From Acidobacteriota bacterium (GTDB taxonomy: Bacteria; Acidobacteriota; Vicinamibacteria; Vicinamibacterales; SCN-69-37), in contig JAKALV010000127.1 in NCBI GenBank assembly GCA_021824055.1, positions 1 to 9,018 of the forward strand: 9,018 bases of DNA, in the 5' to 3' direction. The stretch's first letter is position 1. Every line of letters starts with the position of its first letter. The position numbers and the translations under genes are program-made. Below are positions 1-7,366 of the stretch, in pieces. Below the pieces are notes generated by a model. It was not told where the DNA came from. It made no database searches and saw only the letters and a list, made by a program, of their open reading frames with translations.

Positions 1-1
1 G

Positions 2-187
2 GTGGTCAATCGACCCGACGGCGCCGGCCGCACGGCCACGGCCGGCGCGCCGGTCGTGCGCGGCGACGCGCGGCGCAAGCCGATGGGCATCGGCGAGTTC
101 TCGGACCTCGTGAAGCTCCTCCTGTCCGGTGGCGCGCGCGGTGCCGGTGGCGCGCGCGGCACACGGCGGAACGGCGGGGGCCAGTGA
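2..187 (+). CDS. 3' end of an unrecognised gene with Gly/Arg-rich C-terminal tail (5' partial)
   Basis: The frame is open to the left window edge, so only the last ~61 residues are seen and the true start is probably outside the window. I do not recognise the product. A short segment that could be helical (GIGEFSDLVKLLLS) is followed by a low-complexity tail rich in Gly, Arg and Ala. The tail contains two GGARG units encoded by a 16-bp DNA repeat (126-141 and 144-159, 18-bp period). Its TGA stop overlaps the GTG start of the metalloprotease gene in a GTGA, which suggests translational coupling and supports a real coding end. A GTG at position 2 could start a 61-residue ORF, but nothing favours that over a longer gene. 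The tail looks disordered. No function is inferred. Confidence 0.5.
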   Translation: MVNRPDGAGRTATAGAPVVRGDARRKPMGIGEFSDLVKLLLSGGARGAGGARGTRRNGGGQ

Positions 188-1212
188 GCCGGAGTCCCTT
201 GCAGGTGCGCCGCCGCGCGTTCGCCGCGTTCGCGATGCTGATCGCCACCGCCGCCGCCGCGCCCGCGGTGGTGTCCGCGTATCTGACCCTGGGCACGACC
301 GTGAACGGCCGCACCGTGATGACGCGGTGGACGTCGATGCCCGTCAAGTACTTCGTGACCAATCGATCGATCCCCAACGTCACTGCGAACCAGTTCCAGA
401 CGGTCGTGGCCCAGTCGTTCAGCACCTGGTCGGCGGTGCCGACGGCCACCGTGTCCGCCACCTTTGCGGGGTTCGTCAACGCCGAACCCGTGCGCGACGA
501 CGGCGCCACGGTGATCGGCTTCCAACGGCACGACGAACTGGAGCGCACGCTCGGCGTGACCTCGTTCACGCTCGACCGCACGACCGGCGAACTCGTCGAA
601 GCCGACATCTTTCTCAACAGCCTCTTCGACTGGTCCACCGCCGCAGGTGGCGAGACCAGCAAATATGACGTGCAGTCGATCGTCACGCACGAAGTGGGGC
701 ACCTGCTCGGACTGGGACATTCGCTGCTCGGTGAAACCGAGCTCCGGCCCACCGGGGGGCGCCGCGTGCTGGGCAAGCGCGCCGTGATGTTTCCCATCGC
801 CTACGCGGTCGGCACGGTGCTCGACCGCACGCTCCAGGACGACGACGTGGCCGGCATTTCGACCACGTATCCCACGAGCCAGTTCCTGCACGACACGGGC
901 AGCATCGCCGGCAAGGTGACGCTCGACGGCGCCGGCATCTTCGGCGCCCATGTGGTGGCATTCAACACGAAGACGCAGGCGATGGTCGGCGCCTTCTCGC
1001 TCACTGCGGACGGCCAGTTCGTGATCGACGGTCTCACGCCGGGCGTCTACGTGCTTCGCGCCGAACCGCTCGATGATGCCGACATCGCCAGCTTCTTCGA
1101 CGCGAACTCGAAGGTCGAGATCGGCTTCAAGACGACGTTTCACCCGAAGCTGGTCACCGTGCCGCGCGGCGGCGCCGGTCACGCCGTCGAGATCAAGGTG
1201 ACGCGCAAGTGA
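184..1212 (+). CDS. Exported matrixin-like zinc metalloprotease with C-terminal regulatory-like beta-sandwich domain
   Basis: The 342-residue product is a predicted secreted metzincin endopeptidase. Residues 1-32 form a signal peptide: Arg9-11, then a long Ala-rich hydrophobic stretch, with a plausible cut after VSA. The catalytic zinc motif HEVGHLLGLGHS lies at 169-180, with H169, H173 and H179 as zinc ligands and E170 as general base. The Met-turn follows as VMFP at 201-204, and the sequence DDDVAGISTTYP (219-230) fits the last matrixin helix. The gap from the third His to the Met-turn is 23 residues, longer than in typical matrixins, because of an insert rich in Arg and Gly. Residues ~239-300 (GSIAGKVTLDGAG through LTPGVYVLRAEP) resemble a carboxypeptidase-regulatory-like or SpaA-like beta sandwich. 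The GTG start is chosen because it overlaps the upstream stop and gives a full signal peptide; an internal ATG at codon 18 would remove the positive n-region. The gene overlaps the next one by a GTGA. The substrate is unknown. Confidence 0.88.
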   Translation: MSRSPLQVRRRAFAAFAMLIATAAAAPAVVSAYLTLGTTVNGRTVMTRWTSMPVKYFVTNRSIPNVTANQFQTVVAQSFSTWSAVPTATVSATFAGFVNAEPVRDDGATVIGFQRHDELERTLGVTSFTLDRTTGELVEADIFLNSLFDWSTAAGGETSKYDVQSIVTHEVGHLLGLGHSLLGETELRPTGGRRVLGKRAVMFPIAYAVGTVLDRTLQDDDVAGISTTYPTSQFLHDTGSIAGKVTLDGAGIFGAHVVAFNTKTQAMVGAFSLTADGQFVIDGLTPGVYVLRAEPLDDADIASFFDANSKVEIGFKTTFHPKLVTVPRGGAGHAVEIKVTRK

Positions 1213-1880
1213 GGGGGCTGGCCCGCGTGGTGGCGATGGCGGCCGGCCTCGGTCTCGCGGCCGTGCCGGCGGCCGCGCAGAGCGCGTCGGCGCCGCCGCG
1301 CGTCCTGCTCGATGTCGGTGGCACCCTGCTGGGTGGCGGCAGCCTCGGCTCCACCGACGCCACCTACACCACGCCGACCGGCGCGTCGTTCACGCTGTTC
1401 TCCACCGCGCAGTCGTGGGGGAGCGGCGCCGGCGTGACGGCGCACCTGTTGATTCGCGTCAAGCCGCGGGTGGCGTTCGAAGTCAGCGGGTCGTGGACGC
1501 GCCCGGAACTGCGCGCGCGAATATCGGGCGACTTCGAAGGCGCGGCGGACACCACGGCCACCGAGACCGTGTCGCAGTTCCTGACCGGCGCCGGCGTGGT
1601 CGTGTCGTTGACGCCGCGCGGCAAGTGGACGCCGTTCGCGCGCGGCGCCGTGAGCTGGATGCGTCATCTCTCGAGCGATCAGACGCTCTACGCGGATGGC
1701 GTCGCCGCCGATCTTGGTGGGGGCGTGCGCTACGCATGGAAGAACGCGCGAGGCCACGTGAAGCCGTACGGCCTGCGCGCCGATGTGTGGATGAGCGTGC
1801 GGAGCGGCGGCATGGCGCTGGCGCAACGATCGCGCATCATCGCGCCCGGGTTCTCGGCATCGCTGATTTTCAAGCTCTAA
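1209..1880 (+). CDS. Predicted outer-membrane beta-barrel protein
   Basis: The 223-residue product has a clear signal peptide (residues 1-23 or 24, cut near VPAAAQ). The rest alternates polar and hydrophobic residues in short strands separated by Gly/Asp/Ser-rich turns, for example AHLLIRVKPRVAFEVSGSW, GAGVVVSLTPRGKWTPFARG, ADLGGGVRYAW and SRIIAPGFSASLIFKL. The pattern suggests a small barrel, perhaps eight strands, like the OmpA/OmpW-type 'outer membrane beta-barrel' families. The last strand ends in FKL rather than the classical terminal aromatic. The GTG start overlaps the metalloprotease stop, and AAGGTG at 1195-1200 is a suitable ribosome-binding site 8 bases upstream. Co-translation with the metalloprotease suggests a linked envelope role, but that is inference. 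No enzymatic motif is visible. Confidence 0.72.
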   Translation: MRGLARVVAMAAGLGLAAVPAAAQSASAPPRVLLDVGGTLLGGGSLGSTDATYTTPTGASFTLFSTAQSWGSGAGVTAHLLIRVKPRVAFEVSGSWTRPELRARISGDFEGAADTTATETVSQFLTGAGVVVSLTPRGKWTPFARGAVSWMRHLSSDQTLYADGVAADLGGGVRYAWKNARGHVKPYGLRADVWMSVRSGGMALAQRSRIIAPGFSASLIFKL

Positions 1881-1910
1881 GCGCCTGAAAATGCTCTCGT
1901 CCGCCCAATC

Positions 1911-1919
1911 TGACAAAAT
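1911..1919 (+). promoter_or_regulatory. Possible extended -10 element of acnA
   Basis: The 48-base gap before acnA contains TGACAAAAT, which fits an extended -10 (TGn plus a 4/6 match to TATAAT). No convincing -35 is present. It ends 9 bases before the ATG, so transcription from it would begin at about 1926-1927 and give an almost leaderless mRNA. AGGGA at 1920-1924 could instead serve as a weak ribosome-binding site on a transcript from further upstream. Confidence 0.25.
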
Positions 1920-1928
1920 AGGGACGTC

Positions 1929-4616
<2,688 letters not shown>

Positions 4617-4625
4617 ACGAGCAGG

Positions 4626-4649
4626 GCCGCGGGCCTGAAGGCCCGCGGC
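4626..4649. repeat. Palindromic REP-like element 1
   Basis: Arms GCCGCGGGCCT (4626-4636) and AGGCCCGCGGC (4639-4649) are perfect 11-bp inverted repeats around a GA centre. It lies 10 bases after the acnA stop. The centre reads CCTGAAGG, the reverse complement of the centre of the second palindrome downstream. No T-run follows closely, so it is not a classical intrinsic terminator, though the stem may still protect or end the acnA mRNA. Confidence 0.75.
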
Positions 4650-4664
4650 TACGTTTGAAAACTG

Positions 4665-4711
4665 TGGAGGGCCGGATCTTCCGATGGAGGGCCGGACCTT
4701 CAGGTCCGGCC
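4665..4711. repeat. Palindromic REP-like element 2 with a preceding half copy
   Basis: A 16-base unit, TGGAGGGCCGGAYCTT, occurs twice 20 bases apart (4665-4680 and 4685-4700; 15 of 16 identical). The second copy continues into a perfect 10-bp inverted repeat, GGCCGGACCT (4690-4699) and AGGTCCGGCC (4702-4711), with a TC centre. The first copy stops after the left arm, so it looks like a truncated element. The core CCTTCAGG is the complement of that in element 1, so the two full elements are in opposite orientation, as in paired REP/BIME arrays. Confidence 0.7.
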
Positions 4712-4739
4712 GCTGCCGCACGCTCTGCGCCACGTTCGA

Positions 4740-4755
4740 GTTCACGATCGTGAAC
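4740..4755. promoter_or_regulatory. Perfect 16-bp palindrome, candidate operator
   Basis: GTTCACGATCGTGAAC is its own reverse complement over all 16 bases. It lies 174 bases before the cytochrome operon start. Perfect dyads of this size are typical sites for dimeric repressors or activators. No regulator gene is in the window, so the binding protein is unknown, and a chance or repeat-derived origin is possible. Confidence 0.35.
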
Positions 4756-4795
4756 GGGACCTTCGACGCGACGCTGCGGAATTCTCCGCACGGTC

Positions 4796-4818
4796 CTGAA
4801 AAATCTCTGCTTTTTCAG
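4796..4818. promoter_or_regulatory. A/T-stem inverted repeat upstream of the cytochrome operon
   Basis: CTGAAAAA (4796-4803) and TTTTTCAG (4811-4818) form a perfect 8-bp inverted repeat around a 7-base spacer. It is a conspicuous AT island in a GC-rich gap, about 110 bases before the start codon. It could be a regulator site or a weak hairpin. The arm carrying five T residues is not followed by more T residues, so an intrinsic terminator is unlikely. Confidence 0.35.
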
Positions 4819-4852
4819 CCCTCATAAGGGGCAAGGCACGCGAACGCCTCCC

Positions 4853-4870
4853 GTTGCCGGAAACGGCAGC
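4853..4870 (+). promoter_or_regulatory. GAAA-tetraloop hairpin in the cytochrome operon leader
   Basis: GTTGCCG (4853-4859) pairs with CGGCAGC (4864-4870) through seven base pairs, one of them G-U, closed by a GAAA tetraloop (4860-4863). A second compact hairpin, GCCCT-GCCG-AGGGC, follows at 4899-4912 just before the RBS. The first hairpin shares bases 4867-4870 with the long-range helix listed next, so the two cannot form together. No known riboswitch consensus fits. Confidence 0.4.
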
Positions 4871-4879
4871 AAACGTGCA
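4865..4879 (+). promoter_or_regulatory. Weak sigma-54-like promoter match
   Basis: CGGCAG-N5-GTGCA keeps the GG-N10-GC spacing of -24/-12 promoters (GG at 4865-4866, GC at 4877-4878) but departs from TGGCAC-N5-TTGCA at three positions. Transcription would begin near 4890 and leave a leader of about 40 bases. That start would exclude the 5' arm of the helix at 4867-4877 from the mRNA. It is listed as a testable alternative only. Confidence 0.2.
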
Positions 4880-4944
4880 TTACGAACGGGCAAGCCGCGC
4901 CCTGCCGAGGGCCGGGAAAGGACGCACGTATGTCACGTTTGCTG
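4867..4944 (+). promoter_or_regulatory. Long-range helix enclosing the RBS and start codon of the cytochrome operon
   Basis: CAGCAAACGTG (4867-4877) is exactly complementary to CACGTTTGCTG (4934-4944), which encodes codons 2-5 of the cytochrome gene. The 56-base loop holds the RBS AAAGGA (4917-4922) and the ATG at 4930. Two alternatives compete for the 5' arm: ACGTGC (4873-4878) can pair with GCACGT directly before the ATG (4924-4929), and CGTGC (4874-4878) can pair with GCACG at 4836-4840. Mutually exclusive pairings around a start site are what a translational switch would show, but no measurement supports this. Confidence 0.4.
4917..4922 (+). promoter_or_regulatory. Ribosome-binding site of the cytochrome operon
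   Basis: AAAGGA sits 7 bases before the ATG at 4930. This is a good Shine-Dalgarno match and spacing, and it fixes this ATG rather than the later in-frame ATG at codon 11. Confidence 0.75.
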
Positions 4945-5268
4945 GTAACTGCACTGGGAATGGTAGTGGCACTGGCCGTGGGCTCCACGGCATTGGCTCA
5001 GACCGCTGTTGAAAAAGGCATGAAGGTGTACACGGAGCAGAAGTGCTCGCTGTGCCACTCGATCGCCGGCAAGGGCAACGTCAAAGGTTCGCTCGATGGC
5101 GTGGCCACGAAGCTCAAGGAAGCGGAGATCCGCGAGTGGATCGTTGATCCGAAAGGCATGACGACGAAGATGAAGGCCGAGCGGAAGCCGGCGATGAAGG
5201 CTTACCCGAACCTCGCGAAAGAGGACGTGGACGCGCTCGTGGCGTACATGATGACGCTCAAGAAGTAG
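4930..5268 (+). CDS. Exported small monoheme class I cytochrome c
   Basis: The 112-residue product is a predicted periplasmic electron shuttle. Residues 1-24 are a signal peptide (MSRLLVTALG start, cut near ALAQ). Heme c attaches at CSLCH: C39 and C42 by thioether bonds, H43 as proximal ligand. The distal ligand is probably M89 in PAMKAYPNL, followed by the usual C-terminal helix DVDALVAYMMTLKK; M77 and M81 are alternatives. The mature size (~88 residues) fits class I cytochromes c. Choosing the ATG at codon 11 would lose the basic n-region. It is the first gene of the cytochrome operon, and the next start lies two bases after its stop, so it likely exchanges electrons with the multiheme proteins downstream. 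The preceding leader may control its translation. Confidence 0.92.
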   Translation: MSRLLVTALGMVVALAVGSTALAQTAVEKGMKVYTEQKCSLCHSIAGKGNVKGSLDGVATKLKEAEIREWIVDPKGMTTKMKAERKPAMKAYPNLAKEDVDALVAYMMTLKK

Positions 5269-5270
5269 CA

Positions 5271-6554
5271 ATGCGGATCAAGCACTGGCTGGCGTTCTTC
5301 TCGGTACTGTTTGTCGCAACACTCACGTTCGTTGCCGCGAAAGGGCCGACAAACATTCCCATGAAGGCGCCGCCAGCGCCTTCCAGACCCGCGGTCGTCA
5401 AGGCCCCGCCCGAGCCGGCCAACGACGACTGCCTGGCCTGTCACGGCGATCCGGACGCCAAGAGCGATACCGGACGTCGCATCGGCGTTGACCCCGCCAA
5501 GTTCACCGAGTCCGTGCACGGCGCGCTGGATCTCAAGTGCGTGGACTGTCACGCCGACCTGAAGAAGACCACCGACTTTCCGCACCCGTCCAAACTGGCG
5601 AAGGTCAACTGCGCCGGGTGCCACCAGGAAAAGGTCGCGGAGTACGACCGGAGCATTCATGCGGCGGCCCGGCGCCAGTCGGCCGGCAGCGTGGCGGCGA
5701 CCTGCGTGGACTGTCACGGCACGCACGATATCCGGCAGAAGACCGATCCGAAGTCGCTGACGTATCCGCTCAACTTGCCCGCGACCTGCGGCCGCTGTCA
5801 CGGCGATCCCGACGTCATCAAGCAGGGGCACATCCAGATCGGCAACGTGTCCGATCTCTACAAGGACAGCATTCACGGCAAGGCCGTGAGCAAGAGCGGC
5901 CTGATGGTCGCGGCCAACTGCACCTCGTGCCACGGCAGCCACGACATCCGCAAGAAATCCGATCCCGACAGCCGCGTGTTCCGGCGCAACATTCCGAACG
6001 TGTGCGGCAGTTGTCACGAAGGCATCAAGGCCCAGTACGACAACGGCGTGCATGGCATCGCGAATGGCAGGGGCAACGACAAGGCGCCCGTCTGCGCCGA
6101 CTGCCACACCGCGCATCAGATTCAACGGGCCGACGTGGCGTCGTGGCGGCTCGACACCATTCGCGAATGCGGCACGTGTCACGCGGACAAGATCACCACG
6201 TATCGCGACACGTTCCACGGCCAGGTCACGTCGCTCGGCTTCGTGCGCGTGGCCGCGTGCTCGGATTGCCACGGCGCGCACGACATTCACGGCAAGGCCG
6301 ATCCGCGGTCCACCGTCGCACCCGGGAACATCGTCAGCACCTGCCGGAAGTGCCATCCGACCGCCGGCGAGAATTTTGCAAAATATGATCCGCATGCCGA
6401 CAAGCACGACAAGGCGCGCAACCCGGTGCTCTTCTATGCGGCCGGCTTCATGAAGTGGCTGCTGCTCGGCGTGTTCGGGGTGTTTGGTCTGCACGCGGTG
6501 CTGTGGTTGCCGCGCGGCTTCAGGGAGCGCCGAGGTCAGGCGAAGCACTCATGA
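5271..6554 (+). CDS. Undecaheme (11 CxxCH) periplasmic cytochrome c with C-terminal membrane anchor
   Basis: The 427-residue product is a predicted multiheme electron wire on the periplasmic face. Residues 1-23 are a signal peptide or signal anchor, followed by a Pro/Ala-rich linker to ~50. Eleven CxxCH motifs begin at C54, C90, C114, C145, C173, C217, C245, C275, C300, C330 and C358. From ~128 on, the protein is built of four diheme modules: a histidine in S-I-H-G or similar, then CxxCHGxHDI, then a second CxxCH. The module histidines H130, H202, H261 and H316 are likely distal ligands. CVDCHGTHDIRQKTDP (145-160) recurs as CTSCHGSHDIRKKSDP (217-232) and CSDCHGAHDIHGKADP (330-345). Residues ~390-413 form one membrane helix with a buried histidine (H408, FGLHAVLWLPR) and a basic cytoplasmic tail. 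It resembles cytochrome c3/c7-like and NrfB/DmsE-like multiheme proteins, but no catalytic heme site is evident. Its stop overlaps the cytochrome b start (ATGA). Confidence 0.9.
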   Translation: MRIKHWLAFFSVLFVATLTFVAAKGPTNIPMKAPPAPSRPAVVKAPPEPANDDCLACHGDPDAKSDTGRRIGVDPAKFTESVHGALDLKCVDCHADLKKTTDFPHPSKLAKVNCAGCHQEKVAEYDRSIHAAARRQSAGSVAATCVDCHGTHDIRQKTDPKSLTYPLNLPATCGRCHGDPDVIKQGHIQIGNVSDLYKDSIHGKAVSKSGLMVAANCTSCHGSHDIRKKSDPDSRVFRRNIPNVCGSCHEGIKAQYDNGVHGIANGRGNDKAPVCADCHTAHQIQRADVASWRLDTIRECGTCHADKITTYRDTFHGQVTSLGFVRVAACSDCHGAHDIHGKADPRSTVAPGNIVSTCRKCHPTAGENFAKYDPHADKHDKARNPVLFYAAGFMKWLLLGVFGVFGLHAVLWLPRGFRERRGQAKHS

Positions 6555-7366
6555 GCACGCCATACGTCCGACGGTTCGACAGTTTCGATCGCGTGCTGCA
6601 CGGTTTCCTGATGTTGAGCTTTCTTGGATTGGCGGCCACGGGCCTGCCGCTGATCTTCAGCGACCAGCCGTGGGCGCGGCGCATGACCGGCATCCTCGGC
6701 AGCTTCGAGGTGGCCGGCTGGCTGCACCGCGTGTGCGCCACCATGCTCATCACCGTCTTCGCCGTGCATCTCTCTCGCCTGGGCCGCCGCCTGATCTTCC
6801 AGCGCGACTTCGGCCTGCTGTGGGGACCGCGGTCCATGGTGCCGCAGCCGCGCGATCTGACGGACGCCGTCGGGCATGTGAAATGGTTTCTGGGGCTCGG
6901 CGCCCGGCCGCGCTTCGATCGCTACACCTACTGGGAGAAGTTCGACTACTGGGCGGTCTTCTGGGGCATGGGCATCATCGGCGCCTCGGGCCTGCTGCTG
7001 TGGTTCCCGGTGTTCTTCGCTAACGTCGTCCCCGGCTGGTTCTTCAACATCGCGCTGCTCGTGCACGGGGAAGAGGCGCTGCTGGCTGTCGGGTTCATTT
7101 TCACGATGCACTTTTTCAACGGGCACCTGCGGCCCGAAAAGTTTCCAATGGACCGCGTGATCTTCACCGGGCGCGTGTCGTTGGAAGAACTCGAAGAGGA
7201 GCGCCCCAGCGAATACGCGCGCCTCAAGGCAAGCGGAGGGCTTGCCGCCCTGCAGGTGCCGCCACCCGAACGGTGGCTGGTCCGGCTGGGCACGGTCATT
7301 GGGACCACTGCCGTTTCCATAGGACTCTTACTGGTCGGCTTCATCTTGTATGCTGTGCTCACATAA
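6551..7366 (+). CDS. Integral membrane cytochrome b (b561/FdnI-like, quinone-interacting)
   Basis: The 271-residue product has about five membrane helices (near 16-36, 57-77, 133-153, 163-187 and 246-268). Membrane histidines are H17 in helix 1, H59 and H73 in helix 2, and H172 and H187 in helix 4. H17/H59/H172/H187 match the layout of the formate dehydrogenase gamma subunit FdnI. The 14- and 15-residue spacings of H59/H73 and H172/H187 also fit a cytochrome b6-type four-helix site. Either way two b hemes spanning the membrane are expected. A loop motif HFFNGHLRPEKFPMD follows helix 4, then a Glu-rich segment. The ATG at 6551 is chosen because it overlaps the upstream stop (ATGA) and directly precedes a natural N-terminus; an in-frame start 96 bases upstream would add an Arg/Ala-rich stretch encoded inside the previous gene. 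Likely role: electron exchange between quinones and the 11-heme protein. Confidence 0.88.
   Translation: MSTPYVRRFDSFDRVLHGFLMLSFLGLAATGLPLIFSDQPWARRMTGILGSFEVAGWLHRVCATMLITVFAVHLSRLGRRLIFQRDFGLLWGPRSMVPQPRDLTDAVGHVKWFLGLGARPRFDRYTYWEKFDYWAVFWGMGIIGASGLLLWFPVFFANVVPGWFFNIALLVHGEEALLAVGFIFTMHFFNGHLRPEKFPMDRVIFTGRVSLEELEEERPSEYARLKASGGLAALQVPPPERWLVRLGTVIGTTAVSIGLLLVGFILYAVLT

Larger units (their letters stand above)
4617..4929. other. Non-coding gap rich in palindromes between acnA and the cytochrome operon
   Basis: No credible gene lies in these 313 bases; minus-strand frames crossing it are antisense to acnA and have no recognisable product. Its first third (4626-4711) is a palindromic repeat array close behind the acnA stop, which could also help end transcription. 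The middle holds a perfect 16-bp palindrome (4740-4755), a small TGCGGA/TCCGCA hairpin (4775-4790) and an A/T-stem inverted repeat (4796-4818). The last ~95 bases form a GC-rich leader with several possible hairpins before the cytochrome gene. No clear sigma-70 promoter was found. Confidence 0.7.

Noticed and set aside
6..797. 263-codon minus-strand open frame opposite the metalloprotease.
   Set aside because: It runs across the signal peptide and zinc-site codons of a clear gene and its C-terminal part is an Arg-rich low-complexity run.
4796..4818. Intrinsic terminator for acnA.
   Set aside because: The stem is AT-rich and its T residues are in the stem, not after it. It also lies 180 bases beyond the acnA stop.
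4881..4928. Resemblance to a cyclic-dinucleotide (GEMM-I) riboswitch: ACGAACGGGCAAGCC and GGACGCACG recall its conserved blocks.
   Set aside because: The blocks are incomplete (no GACGCAAAGCC), the spacing is wrong, and the second half of the aptamer would fall inside the coding sequence. Such riboswitches do precede cytochrome genes in Geobacter, so a covariance-model search would be worthwhile, but by eye it does not fit.
5202..6548. 448-codon minus-strand open frame opposite the 11-heme cytochrome gene.
   Set aside because: It is antisense to a gene with eleven heme motifs, has no recognisable domain, and is rich in Arg, His and Ala as expected from the complement of GC-rich codons.
6455..6550. 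Upstream in-frame extension of the cytochrome b gene.
   Set aside because: It would add 32 Arg/Ala-rich residues encoded within the previous gene. The ATG at 6551 overlaps the previous stop as ATGA and gives a family-like N-terminus.
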